DNA from: Bacteroidales bacterium
Lineage (GTDB): Bacteria > Bacteroidota > Bacteroidia > Bacteroidales > VadinHA17
Direction: 5' to 3'
DNA length: 64,000 bases
Assembly (NCBI GenBank): GCA_016715075.1
Contig: JADKBK010000038.1
Location: 1-64,000 of the forward strand
Made by a program: the position numbers and the translations under genes. Shown in pieces: positions 33,476 through 48,700 of the stretch (position 1 is the first letter of the stretch; each line of letters begins with the position of its first letter). The notes beneath the pieces were generated by a model. It worked only from the letters and a program-made list of their open reading frames with translations. It was not told the origin of the DNA and searched no databases.

Positions 33476-33786
33476 ACACCTGTGTCCTGTACCAATTCAA
33501 GTTGCGATGTTATACCCTGTAATTAACCTTTCTGTGGTTGATTTCTTCATTTTCTTCGTTAATAACTATCACTAAATTCCTTTCAAAATATTTTTATCTT
33601 TAAAATATTATTATATAGTGTAGTAAATGCAACCATAAATAATAATTAAGTGTCTTGAAATAAGTTAGATATTAGTAGCGTTACTACTAAGTAGAAAGGA
33701 CGAACAATATAACAGCCGGTTATTGCCGACTCTTGATTTAACGATCAGAGCCGGATTAATGTTTTTTATGATATGAACCTGAAAGT
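33476..33786 (+). other. Upstream region of the giant adhesin
   Basis: About 310 AT-rich bases without a gene. No clear TAnnTTTG box was found. An ATG at 33773 opens only MNLKV before a stop; a one-base indel could join it to the adhesin frame that begins at 33787. Confidence 0.4.
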
Positions 33787-36700
33787 TTGATTTCTGCAAT
33801 AGCTGATATCGTTTTCAAAGTGAGATCCTGTTCAGCCAGTCTGAAGTGGCGGAGCTTTAGGTTATTCCTTGTGATTTCATTTAGCTTCTTTCTGTTTGCT
33901 GCAGATCTCTATGGACAAACTGGCCCTGGAGGGGTGGGTAACAGCACATCCAACAGGTTATGGTTAAAAGCTGATGGAAATGCTTACACCGATCTGGGCG
34001 TAACTCCTGCAATAGATGGGGACCGTGTGCAGCAATGGAATGACTATTCAGGAAATAATAATCATGCCAGGCAAACGACATCCGCGAACAGGCCTTTCTA
34101 CCGGGTCAATATAATTAATAACACTCCTGCAATTCAGTTCACAGGTAATACCTATCTGGATCCGGCTGCACTTGGAATAGCCGGAACCGGAGGGATGTCT
34201 GTAATAATAGTTTTTCAAAACACTTCATATGTTGCAGGAGGTATGGCGGATGGTGGCGGTGATTATATAATTGACAGAACAACTGCAACCAATGAGTTAA
34301 CAAGTCTTAAAATAACAAATACTGATAAATACGGTTATCAGAAAAGAGATAATTTAAATGGCGGATTAGGCGGCCCTGTGAGCACATCAGTCGTCTCCAC
34401 CACATCATTTTCCATTATTGATTATATGAGGAACTATGGGGTTGACTACAGACTTTACCTGAATGGCACCCTTGAAAGCACCATTGCCGATGGGGATGGT
34501 AATCTTACTCCTCCGATCCCCAGAATAGGCCGGCATGCCACAACTGCCAGTAATGGAATTAAGGGATATATTGCTGAACTGATGATTTATAATTACAGGA
34601 TCAACAATGCACAGATTAATATTGTTAATAGTTACCTGGCGGCAAAATATGGATTAACAATTACAAACAACAGGTATTCGTATGCTGCCACTCATAAATA
34701 TGAGGTTGCCGGAATTGGCAGAATTGATGCAACCAATCTACATAATAGTGCCACCTCAGCCGGAATACTTAACATTTCGACCCCATCAAGCCTGGGTGAT
34801 GGAGATTATTTGCTTTTTGGACACGACAATGGCTCGGTTACCTCATGGAATAATGAAGCACCTTCAGGTATTGCGAAAATACCAAGAGAATGGAGATTAA
34901 GTGAGACAAATGATGTTGGGTCTGTCAGTTTCACAGCAGACCTGAGTTTATTTCCCCCTCCCCCTGATCCTTCATGTTCTGAATATGTATTGCTTGTTGA
35001 TGCTGATGGTGACTTTAGTGCGGGATCAACATCATACAACCTTACTCCGCTTGGACTGAATCAATATAGTGTTAATGGTATTTCAACTACAGATGGCAAT
35101 TATGTCAGCATTGGCGTTTACCGGGCTCCAACTGCTTCCATAACACCTGATCCGGCACAAATGTGCGTAGGGGGAGTTCTGAATATGGATGGTAATCCGG
35201 CGGGAGGTTCCGGTATTTATTCCACACATCTCTGGACAGGAAATACAAGTCCGCTTTCATCTGTTAATATTCAAAATCCTGTTTTTTCGACAGCTGCAGC
35301 AAGTGCATATAATCTGACCTATACAGTTACAGATTCCAGAGGGTGCACAGGCAGTGATGCAATAGTCGTTACTGTCGTCCCTGATCCCGCTATTACAACT
35401 CCTCCTGCAGGGGCAACAATTTGCGATGGGGGAACATATACTATGAGTGTTACAGCCACAAACGGAACTCCATTACTGACTTATCAATGGGAGGAATCCG
35501 ATGATAATGGCGTTAGTGATTCCTGGGTGAATGCCATTGGCGGGAGCGGATCGACCACCGATACATATACCACTCCCCCGCTTGGTTCTTCTCTTTTTTA
35601 CAGGGTCGTTGTAAGTGCCACCGGTAGCGGATGTACCACCATCACAAGCCCGGGAGCGGAAGTGATAGTTGTCGCCGATCCCGCAATAATTACTCAGCCT
35701 GCAGGAGCAGAGATATGTTTCAATGCTTCTCATCCGATGTCAGTTGCAGTCAGCGGAGGCACCGCTTTAAGTTATCAGTGGCAGGTTTCTCCAAATGGTA
35801 TAGATTCATGGTCAAATGTCGGGATAAACAGTTCGGTTTATACTACTCCTCCGCTTACAGGTGACAGCTTCTATAGAGTAACTATTTCAAGTACGGGGAG
35901 TGGATGTACTACTCCCATTGTCAGCAATGTGGCTGATGTGTTGCTGGAATCAGTTGCCCCGCAGATTACAGGATCTGTACCTCTGACTCTGACAGAAGGT
36001 TGTACTATAGGCAATGCACCACCTGCTGTAAATACAGTTGCTGCCCTGGAAGCCCTTGGACTAAATATTTCTGATGCGTGTACCGCTGATGGAAGTCTTG
36101 CAGTTACTCATAGTGATGCCTCTTCAGCGACATGTCCCATTGTGATAATCAGAACATATAAGGTAACAGATGCCTCAGGTAATGAGAGCTCCTATAATCA
36201 GACCATCAATGTTGATGACACACAGGCTCCTGTAGTCACCGGCTCGTTAAGCACGATAACAGTTGAAGGGTGCAGCACAGGTGCAGCCCCTCCAGCTGCA
36301 ACAACAGCAGCCGCTCTCGAGGCTATGACAGGCGGTATCACAATAGCTGATGCATGCACTGCAGATGCATCATTAACTGTAACCCATTCAGATGTTGCCA
36401 ATGGCACCTGTCCGATAGTTATCACAAGAACATATACTGTAACCGATGCATGCGGTAATTCTGTTACTGTCAATCATACTATCAATGTTGATGATACCCA
36501 GGCTCCTGTAGTCACTGGCTCCCTAAGCACTACGACAGTAGAAGGTTGCAATGTCGGTGCTGCTCCTGCAGCTGCAGGGACGGTCGCAGCCCTTGAAGGG
36601 CTTGCAGGAGGAATTACAGTTAATGATTTATGTACAGCAGATGCGTCTCTTACTGTAACCCATTCGGATGCTGTGAATGGGACCTGTCCGATCGTTATCA

Positions 36701-39700
36701 CAAGGACTTATACAGTAACCCATGCATGCGGCAATTCTGTTACTGTCAATCATACTATCAATGTTGATGATACCCAGGCTCCTGTATTAACCGGTTCGTT
36801 AAGTGCAACTACAGTCGAAGGGTGTAATGCCGGAGCAGCTCCTGCAGCTGTTGGCACTGTCGCTGCCCTCGAAGCGCTTGCGGGAGGAATTTCAATTAAT
36901 GATTTATGTACGGCAGATGCATCACTTGCAGTAACCCATTCGGATGTTGTGAATGGTACCTGTCCGTAGTAATTACAAGGACTTATGCAGTAACCGATGC
37001 ATGCGGCAATTTTGTTACTGTCAATCATACAATCAATGTAGATGATACGCAGGCTCCGGTAGTCACCGGCTCGTTAAGCGCAACAACTTTGCCAATGGTA
37101 CCTGTCCAATAGTTATCACAAGAACTTATACAGTAACGGATCCCTGCGGTAATTCTGTAACTGTCAATCATACTATCAATGTTGATGATACCCAGGCTCC
37201 GGTAGTCACCGGCTCGCTAAGCACTACGACAGTAGAAGGTTGCAATGCCGGAGCAGCTCCTGCAGATGTGGGCACGGTCGCAGCCCTCGAAGCACTGGCG
37301 GGAGGGATTACAGTTAATGATTTATGTACGGCAGATGCATCTCTTACTGTAACCCATTCGGATGCTGTGAATGGTACCTGTCCGATAGTTATCACAAGAA
37401 CTTATACTGTAACCGATGCATGCGGTAATTCTGTTACTGTCAATCATACTATCAATGTTGATGATACCCAGGCTCCTGTAGTAAGCGGTTCGTTAAGTGC
37501 AACTACAGTAGAAGGTTGCAGTACCGGAGCTGCTCCTGCAGCTGTGGGTACTGTCGCAGCCCTCGAAGCACTGGCAGGAGGAATTACAGTTAATGATTTA
37601 TGTACAGCAGATGCATCTCTGACTGTAACCCATTCGGATGTTGTGAATGGTACCTGTCCGATCGTTATCACAAGAACTTATACAGTAACCGATGCATGCG
37701 GCAATTCTGTTACTGTCAATCATATTATAAATGTAGATGATACCCAGGCTCCCGTAATTACGGGTACAATAACAGATACAACAGTTGAGGGATGCAATAT
37801 TGCAATTGCTCCTGCAGCTGAAAATAATGTTGCCGGACTGGAAGCGCTTGCAGGAGGAATATCAATTACTGATGCTTGCACATCAGATGCACTGCTAACA
37901 GTCAACAGTTCAGATGCCGTTTCCGGTACATGTCCGATTGTTATCACCAGGACTTATACAGTAACGGATCCCTGTGGTAACTTCGTTAATTTCATTCATA
38001 GAATCAATGTAGACGATACGCAGGCTCCTGTAGTCACCGGCTCGTTAAGCACGACAACAGTTGAAGGGTGCAGCACAGGTGCAGCCCCTCCAGCTGCAAC
38101 AACAGCAGCCGCTCTCGAGGCGATGACAGGCGGTATCACAATAGCTGATGCATGCACTGCAGATGCATCATTAACTATAACCCATTCAGTTGTTGCCAAT
38201 GGTACCTGTCCGATCGTTATCACAAGAACTTATACTGTAACCGATGCATGCGGTAATTCTGTTACTGTCAATCATACTATCAATGTTGATGATACCCAGG
38301 CTCCGGTAGTCACCGGCTCACTAAGCACTACGACAGTAGAAGGGTGCAGTGTCGGTGCTGCTCCTGCAGCAGTGGGTACGGTCGCAGCCCTCGAAGCACT
38401 GACAGGAGGAATTACAGTTAATGATTTATGTACAGCAGATGCATCTCTTACTGTAACCCATTCGGATGCTGTGAATGGTACCTGTCCGATCGTTATCACA
38501 AGGACTTATACAGTAACCGATGCATGCGGTAATTCTGTTACTGTCAATCATACTATCAATGTTGATGATACCCAGGCTCCTGTATTAACCGGTTCGTTAA
38601 GTGCAACTACAGTTGAAGGGTGTAATGCCGGAGCAGCTCCTGCAGCTGTGGGCACTGTCGCTGCCCTCGAAGCGCTTGCGGGAGGAATTTCAATTAATGA
38701 TTTATGTACGGCAGATGCATCACTTGCAGTAACCCATTCGGATGTTGTGAATGGTACCTGTCCGGTAGTAATTACAAGGACTTATGCAGTGACCGATGCA
38801 TGCGGCAATTTTGTAACTGTCAATCATACAATCAATGTAGATGATACGCAGGCTCCGGTAGTCACCGGCTCGTTAAGCACAACAACAGTCGAAGGGTGCA
38901 ACACAGTCGCAGCCCCGGCCGCTGCAACAACAGCAGCCGCTCTCGAGGCGATGACAGGCGGAATCACTATCTCTGATGCATGCACTCCTGATGCCTCACT
39001 TACCGTAACTTATTCAGATGTTGCCATTGGCACCTGTCCGATAGTTATCACAAGAACTTATACTGTAACCGATGCATGCGGTAATTCTGTTACTGTCAAT
39101 CATACAATCAATGTAGACGATACCCAGGCTCCGGTAGTCACCGGCTCGCTAAGCGCTACGACAGTTGAAGGGTGCAGTGTCGGTGCTGCTCCTGCAGCAG
39201 TGGGTACGGTCGCAGACCTCGAAGCACTGGCGGGAGGGATTACAATTAATGATTTATGTACGGCAGATGCATCTCTTACTGTATCCCATTCGGATGCTGT
39301 GAATGGTACCTGTCCGATCGTTATCACAAGAACTTATACTGTAACCGATGCATGCGGTAATTCTGTTACTGTCAATCATACTATCAATGTTGATGATACC
39401 CAGGCTCCTGTAGTAACCGGTTCGTTAAGTGCAACTACAGTTGAAGGTTGCAGCTCAGGTGCAGCTCCATTAGCTGCAACGACTGTTGCCGTTCTTGAGG
39501 CCATGGCAGGTGGTATTACAATAACTGATGCATGTACTTCAGATGCATCACTTATTGTAACCCATTCAGATGTTGCCAATGGCACCTGTCCGATAGTCAT
39601 CACCAGGACTTATACAGTAACCGATGCATGCGGCAATTTTGTTACTATCAATCATATTATAAATGTTGATGATACTCAGACCCCGGTGGTAACGGGTTCA

Positions 39701-42700
39701 TTGTCAGACACCAATATAGAGGGATGTGAAGCAAGTTCGGCCCCTGCAGCTGTGACTACTGTTGCGGCTCTTGAAGCTATGGCAGGTGGAATATTAATAA
39801 CTGATGGATGCACTCCTGATATCTCACTCTCTGTCAGCAGTGCTGAAGTCATTGCGGGTACCTGCCCGATAGTTATCACAAGGACCTATGCAGTAACAGA
39901 TGATTGCGGTAACTCAGTAAATTTCATTCATAAAATAAATATAGATGATACACAGTCTCCGGTAGTCACCGGCACGTTAAGTGCAACAACAGTCGAAGGG
40001 TGCAGCACAGGTGCAGCCCCTCCAGCTGCAACAACAGTAGCCGCTCTCGAGGCTATGACAGGCGGTATCACTATAGCTGATGCATGTACTCCTGATGCCT
40101 CACTTGCCATAACTTATTCAGATGTTGCCAATGGTACCTGTCCGATAGTTATTACGAGGACTTATACAGTAACCGATGAATGCGGCAATTTTGTTACTGT
40201 CAATCATACAATCAATGTTGACGATACGCAGGCTCCGGTAGTCACCGGCTCGTTAAGCGCAACAACAGTTGAAGGGTGCAGCAGTGGTGCAGCCCCTCCA
40301 GCTGCAACAACAGCAGCCGCTCTCGAGGCGATGACAGGCGGTATCACAATAGCTGATGCATGCACTGCAGATGCATCATTAACTGTAACTCATTCAGATG
40401 TTGCCAATGGTACCTGTCCGATAGTTATCACAAGAACATATACTGTAACAGATGCATGCGGTAATTCTGTTACTGTCAATCATACTATCAATGTTGATGA
40501 TACCCAGGCTCCGGTAGTCACCGGCTCACTAAGCACTACGACAGTAGAAGGGTGCAGTGTCGGTGCTGCTCCTGCAGCAGTGGGTACGGTCGCAGCCCTC
40601 GAAGCACTGACAGGAGGAATTACAGTTAATGATTTATGTACAGCAGATGCGTCTCTTACTGTAACCCATTCGGATGCTGTGAATGGTACCTGTCCGATCG
40701 TTATCACAAGAACTTATACTGTAACCGATGCATGCGGTAATTCTGTTACTGTCAATCATACTATCAATGTTGATGATACCCAGGCTCCTGTATTAACCGG
40801 TTCGTTAAGTGCAACTACAGTCGAAGGGTGTAATGCCGGAGCAGCTCCTGCAGCTGTGGGTACTGTCGCAGCCCTCGAAGCGCTTGCGGGAGGAATTTCA
40901 ATTAATGATTTATGTACGGCAGATGCATCACTTGCAGTAACCCATTCGGATGTTGTGAATGGTACCTGTCCGGTAGTAATTACAAGGACTTATACAGTAA
41001 CCGATGCATGCGGCAATTTTGTTACTGTCAATCATACAATCAATGTAGATGATACGCAGGCTCCGGTAGTCACCGGCTCGTTAAGCGCAACAACGGTAGA
41101 AGGTTGCAGTACAGGAGCAGCCCCAGCCGCTGTGGGCACGGTTGCAGCCCTTGAAGCGCTCGCCGGAGGAATTACAATAAGTGATTTTTGTACAGCAGAT
41201 GCCTCTCTTACTGTAATCCATTCGGATGCAGTAATTGGTACTTGTCCGATAGTCATTACCAGGACTTATACAGTAGCAGATCCCTGCGGTAATTCTGTTA
41301 CTGTCAATCATACAATCAATGTAGATGATACGCAGGCTCCGGTAGTCACCGGCTTGCTAAGCGCAACAACAGTAGAAGGTTGCAATGCCGGAGCAGCTCC
41401 TGCAGCTGTGGGCACAGTCGCAGCCCTCGAAGCACTGGCGGGAGGGATTACAATTAATGATTTATGTACGGCAGATGCATCTCTTACTGTATCACATTCG
41501 GATGCTGTGAACGGTACCTGTCCGATCGTTATTACAAGAACTTATACAGTAACAGATGCCTGTGGTAATTCTGTTACTGTCAATCATACTATCAATGTTG
41601 ATGATACCCAGGCTCCGGTAGTCACCGGCTCACTAAGCGCTACGACATTAGAAGGGTGCAGTGCCGGAGCTGCTCCTGCAGCTGTGGGTACGGTCGCTGC
41701 CCTCGAAGCACTGACAGGAGGAATTACAGTTAATGATTTATGTACAGCAGATGCGTCTCTTACTGTAACCCATTCGGATGCTGTGAATGGTACCTGTCCG
41801 ATAATTATCACAAGAACTTATACTGTGACAGATGCATGCGGTAATTCTGTTACTGTCAATCATACTATCAATGTTGATGATACCCAGGCTCCTGTATTAA
41901 CCGGTTCGTTAAGTGCAACTACAGTCGAAGGGTGTAATGCCGGAGCAGCTCCTGCAGCTGTGGGTACTGTCGCAGCCCTCGAAGCGCTCGCAGGAGGAAT
42001 TTCAATTAATGATTTATGTACTGCCGATGCCTCACTTGCGGTAACCCATTCGGATGTTGTGAATGGCACCTGTCCGGTAGTAATTACAAGGACTTATACA
42101 GTAACCGATGAATGCGGCAATTTTGTTACTGTCAATCATACAATCAATGTAGATGATACGCAGGCTCCGGTAGTCACCGGCTCATTAAGTGCAACAACAG
42201 TCGAAGGGTGCAGCACAGTCGCAGCCCCGGCCGCTGCAACAACAGCAGCCGCTCTTGAGGCGATGACCGGCGGTATCACAATTGCTGATGCGTGCACTCC
42301 TGACGCATCACTTACTGTAACTAATTCTGATATTGTAGATGGTACCTGTCCGATACATATAACCAGGACATACACAATTACTGATGCTTGTGGTAACGTA
42401 ACGAATTTACTTCATGAGATTTATGTGGATGATACAACTCCACCAACATTCACTGCACCTGCAAATATCACTATATTTAAAGATGCTGCCTGCGGATACG
42501 ATGCATCAGTCACTGTCACAGGTGATGTGACAGATGAGGCTGACCTTTGTGATGTCACATTAAATGCAACCTTTACTGATCTGGTAAGCAATGGAACATG
42601 TGTGGGTGAACAGATAATTACCCGCACCTGGAGTCTCACTGATGATTGCGGTAATACCACCACACATTTACAGGTTATCACTGTCAGAGACAATATTGCG

Positions 42701-45700
42701 CCAACCTTTACTGTTCCGGCCAATATTACGATATACAAGGATGCCGCCTGCGGATATGATGCATCTGTGGCTATCACGGGCGATGTGACGGACGAATCTG
42801 ACAACTGTGTGGTCACTCTAAATGCAACCTTTACGGATTTACTGAGCAATGGTTCCTGTGTGGGTGAACAGATAATTACCCGCACCTGGAGTCTCACCGA
42901 TGATTGTGGCAATATGACCACCGATGTACAGATTATCACTATCAAAGACAATTCAGCACCGACCTTTACCGTTCCGGCTGATATAACAATATATAAGGAT
43001 GCAACCTGTGGCTTTGATGCATCAATATCTATCACAGGAGATGTAACCGATGAGGCGGATAACTGTGATGCCTCACTTAATGCAACATATTCGGATTTGG
43101 TTAGCAACGGGGGGTGTGTGGGCGAACAGATAATAACGCGCACCTGGAGTCTCACTGATGACTGTGGCAATACCATTACTCATGTACAGGTTATAACAGT
43201 CAGTGACAATCTTGCACCGACCTTTACGGCTCCTGCCAATATAACTATTTACAAGGATGCTGCCTGCAGTTATGATGCATCTGTTGCTATGACAGGCGAT
43301 GTGACAGATGAAGCAGACAACTGTGATGTCACTCTTAATGCAACCTTTACAGATGTAGTAAACAACGGAGTATATGTTGGCGAACAAATAATAACACGTA
43401 CCTGGAGCCTCACGGATGAATGTGGCAATACCACCGCACACGTTCAGGTTATCACTGCAAGTGACAATACAGCTCCTTCATTTACAGCTCCCGCTGATAT
43501 ATATGTTTGCAGAAATACAGATTGTACATATGATATTAATCCATCCGCAACCGGTGATGTAACTGACGAGGCTGACAATTGTACACCTGGTACTTCATTG
43601 GATGCAACATATTCCGATGACCTTACAAATCTCATTAATTGTACTAACTCCGGCTATATTCTAAGGACCTGGACATTAACTGATGCTGCTGGCAACAGTA
43701 CAATGAAAGTTCAGACAATAAATATCAATCCTGTTTCCTTTATTAATAGTGTACCTGCCGCCAACTGGTGTAATAATATATCTAATACTTATACAGCCAC
43801 AAGCTCAAACAGCACGGCGACGTTTGCATGGACACGGGCAGTTGTTGCAGGCATCAGCAACGGAGCAGGAAGCGGCAGCACAGCCACTATCACCGAGACC
43901 CTTGACAATACCACAACGGAGCCGGTCATAGTACATTACCTTATCACCCCGAGTGTCAATGGCTGTGCAGGCACCACCTTTAACCTGGCGGTTATGGTTA
44001 ACCCGACAGCAGTTATCACCAGCGCAGCTATCGCCAACTGGTGCAATAACATATCGAATACTTATACAGCCACGAGCTCAAGCAGCACCGCGACGTTTGC
44101 ATGGACACGGGCAGTTGTTGCAGGCATCAGCAACGGAGCCGGCAGCGGAAGTATAGCCACCATCACCGAGACCCTTGACAATACCACAACGGAGCCGGTC
44201 ATAGTACATTACCTTATCACCCCGAGTGTCAATGGCTGTGCAGGCACCACCTTTGACCTTGCAGTTACTGTTAACCCGACAGCAGTTATTACCAGTGCAG
44301 CTACCGCCAACTGGTGCAATAACATATCGAATACTTATACAGCCACTAGCTCAAGCAGCACCACGACGTTCGCATGGACACGTGCAGTTGTAGCAGGCAT
44401 CAGCAACGGAGCAGGCAGCGGCAGCACAGCCACCATCACCGAGACCCTTGACAATACCACAACGGAGCCGGTCATAGTACATTACCTTATCACTCCAAGT
44501 GTCAATGGCTGTGCAGGCACCACCTTTGACCTTGCAGTTACTGTTAACCCGACAGCAGTTATCACCAGTGCAGCTACCGCCAACTGGTGCAATAACATAT
44601 CGAATACTTATACAGCCACGAGCTCGAGCAGCACCGCGACGTTTGCATGGACACGGGCGGTTGTTGCAGGCATCAGCAACGGAGCAGGAAGCGGCAGCAC
44701 AGCCATCATCACCGAGACCCTTGACAATACCACAACGGAGCCGGTCATAGTACATTACCTTATCACCCCGAGTGTCAATGGCTGTGCAGGCACCACCTTT
44801 GACCTGGCAGTTACTGTTAATCCGACAGCAGTTATTACCAGCGCAGCTACCGCCAACTGGTGCAATAACATATCGAATACTTATACAGCCACAAGCTCGA
44901 GCAGCACTGCGACGTTTGCATGGACACGGGCAGTTGTTGCAGGCATCAGCAATGCAGCCGGAGGCGGCAGTACTGCTACCATCACCGAGACCCTTGATAA
45001 TACCACAACGGAGCCGGTAATAGTCCATTACCTTATCACCCCAAGTGTCAATGGCTGTGCAGGCACCACCTTGACCTTGCAGTTACTGTTAACGCCGCAG
45101 CAGTTATCACCAGCGCTGCTACCGCCAACTGGTGCAATAACATATCGAATACTTATACAGCCACAAGCTCAAGCAGCACGGCTACGTTCGCATGGACACG
45201 GGCAGTTGTTGCAGGCATCAGCAATGCAGCCGGAGGCGGCAGTACTGCTACCATCACCGAGACCCTTGACAATACCACAACGGAGCCTGTCATAGTACAT
45301 TACCTTATCACTCCAAGTGTCAATGGCTGTGCAGGCACCACCTTTGACCTTGCAGTTACTGTTAACCCGACAGCAGTTATCACCAGCGCAGCTACCGCCA
45401 ACTGGTGCAATAGCATATCAAATACTTATACAGCCACGAGCTCGAGCAGCACCGCGACGTTTGCATGGACACGGGCAGTTGTTGCAGGCATCAGCAACGG
45501 AGCAGGAAGCGGCAGCACAGCCACTATCACCGAGACCCTTGACAATACCACAACGGAGCCGGTCATAGTACATTACCTTATCACACCAAGTGTCAATGGC
45601 TGTGCAGGCACCACCTTTGACCTGGCAGTTACTGTTAACCCGACAGCAGTTATCACCAGCGCAGCTACCGCCAACTGGTGCAATAACATATCGAATACTT

Positions 45701-48700
45701 ATACAGCCACAAGCTCGAGCAGCACCGCGACGTTTGCATGGACACGTGCTGTTGTTGCAGGCATAAGCAACGGAGCAGGAAGCGGCAGCACAGCCACTAT
45801 CACCGAGACCCTTGTCAATACCACAAATGGACCGGTCATAGTCCATTACCTTATCACCCCGAGTGTCAATGGCTGTGCAGGCACCACCTTTGATCTGGCG
45901 GTATCAGTTGATCCGACTCCCGAGGTCAATCCGACACCATTAGTGCAGACGAATTGTAATGACAGCGCTATGGCAATAACACTTGGTAGTCCAAGCACAT
46001 TTACCAGTGGAGCCATCACATTTAATTATACGGTTGTCGCTACAGGTGGTGTCACTGGATTTACAACTCCGGTTACAGGTCTGCCAAAGGATCATGTTAT
46101 AACTGATATACTTCATAATCCTACCGATTCACCCCAGACAGTTACCTACACCATCGTTCCGGTTAGTCCGGCCGGATGTGCTGCAGGTCCGGTCAAGGTA
46201 GTTGTGATAACAGTTAACCCGACACCACAGGTCTATCCATCGCCATTGACTCAGACACTCTGTAATGACGGCATAACAGGTATTACTCTTGGGAGCACGA
46301 GCACATTTACCAGCGGTGTGATCACTTTTAATTATACAGTTGTGTCTACTGGAGGAGTTACAGGATTCACCACTCCTGTTACCGGACTTCCCATGGATCA
46401 TGTTATAGCTGATGTCCTTCATAATCCGACTGACTCACCCCAGACGGTTACCTACACTATCGTTCCGATCAGCCCGACAGGTTGTACAGCTGGGCCGGCC
46501 AAGGTAGTTGTGGTTACAATTAATCCTACACCTCAGGTTACTCTTACACCTCTTGCTCCAACTTTGTGTAACGACGGGACCACTGATATAACCCTGGGCA
46601 GTCCGAGCACATTTACCAGCGGATCCATTACATTTAATTATACAGTTGTCGCCACAGGCGGAGTCACAGGATTTACCACACCGGTTACCGGACTTCCTAA
46701 GGATCACCTCATTGCTGATGTCCTTCATAATCCGACCGACTCACCTCAGACAGTTACGTACACTATCGTTCCGATTAGTCCGACTGGTTGTGCAGCAGGG
46801 CCGGTCAAAGTTGTTGTAATCACAGTAGTACCTACGCCTCAGGTTTATCCTGCACCACTCACACAGACTCTCTGCAATGACGATACCACGGGTATTACCC
46901 TTAGCAGTCCAAGCACGTTTTCCAGCGGAGTGATCACGTTTAATTATACGGTGGTAGCTACAGGCGGAGTTACCGGGTTTATGTCCCCTGTTGCAGGACT
47001 TCCGAAGGATCATATTATTACTGATGTCCTTCATAATCCAAGCGATTCACCACAGACAGTTACATACACCATCGTTCCCATTAGCCCGAATGGTTGTGCG
47101 GCAGGCCCGGCCAAAGAAGTAGTTATAACTGTAGAACCGACACCCCAGGTTAATCCTGATCCAATGGTCCAGAATCTCTGTAATGACGCTACTACAGCCA
47201 TTACCCTTGGTAGTCTGAGCACATTCACCAGCGGTATAATCACCTTTAATTATACGGTAGTAGCGACAGGCGGAGTCACAGGATTTTCAACTCCTGTTAC
47301 AGGACTTCTGAAGGATCATATTATTGCTGATGTACTTCATAATCCGACTGATTCCCCGCAGACAGTTTCCTACACTATCATTCCGATAAGTCCGACTGGC
47401 TGTGCGGCAGGACCGGCTAAGGTGGTAGTTGTTACTGTTGATCCAACCCCGCAGGTCTTTCCGACACCACTAACCCTTACCATTTGTAATGATGGTATAA
47501 TGAATATTGCCCTGTCCAGTCCGAGCACATTTGCTAACGGGGATATCACTTTCAATTATACTGTCGTAGCCACCGGAGGAGTCACAGGATTTATCACGCC
47601 GGTCACAGGATTACCCAGGGACCATGTTATTGCTGATGTACTTCATAATCCGACTGATTCACCGCAGACTGTTACCTACACCATCGTTCCGGTCAGCCCT
47701 TCAGGCTGTGCTGCAGGACCTGTCAAGATAGTTGTCATTACTGTAAACCCGACCCCACAGGTCTATCCAACGCCCCTCACGCAGACACTCTGCAATGATG
47801 GTATAACGAATATTGCCCTTGGAAGCCTGAGCGCCTTTACCAGTGGTGTTATCACATTTAATTATACTGTTGTGTCCACAGGCGGAGTCACAGGATATGC
47901 TACCCCGGTTACAGGGATTCCCATGGATCATATTATAGCAGACGTCCTTCACAACCCGACCGATTCACCACAGACCGTTACTTACACGATCGTTCCGATT
48001 AGTCCTACGGGTTGTACTGCAGGACCTTCCAAGGAGGTTGTCATTACAGTTAACCCCACACCTCAGGTAACCCCAACACCATTAACACAAACCATCTGTA
48101 ATGACGGCACAACTGGTATAACCCTTGGCAGCCCCAGTACATTCACCAGCGGAGTGATCACATTTAATTATACTGTTGTAGCCACAGGCGGAGTAACAGG
48201 ATTTACAACCCCGGTTACAGGAGTGCTGAAGGATCATGTTATTGCTGATGTCCTTCATAATCCGACCGACTCGCCACAGACTGTTACCTATACTATCATT
48301 CCGATTAGTCCAAATGGTTGTGCTTCAGGACCGGCCAGGGTGGTTGTCATAACTGTAGACCCTACGCCGCAGGTTTATCCGGCACCAATTACACAAACTA
48401 TCTGCAACGACGGTACTACAGGTATAAGCCTTACGAGCCCAAGTGTATTTACCAATGGAAATATCACATTTAATTATACTGTTGTTGCCACCGGCGGAGT
48501 TACAGGCTTTACAACCCCGGTTACAGGACTGCTGAAGGATCATTTAATCGCTGATGTACTGCATAACCCTACTGATTCGCCGCAGACTGTTACCTACACT
48601 ATCGTACCGATTAGTCCAAATGGTTGTGCAGCAGGTCCGGCCGGAGTTGTGGTTATCACTGTCGAACCGACACCGCAGGTCAATCCAACACCACTCTCAC

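Noticed and set aside
36198..42375. A ladder of minus-strand open frames of about 75 residues, one per 276 bases
   Set aside because: They are antisense shadows of the 92-residue adhesin repeat and recur only because the DNA repeats; no ribosome binding sites or protein features.
43749..45568. Plus-strand frames beginning MSMAVQAPPLT and similar
   Set aside because: Out-of-frame readings of the 91-residue repeat; the one at 45317 only looks extended because of the missing T at about 45073.
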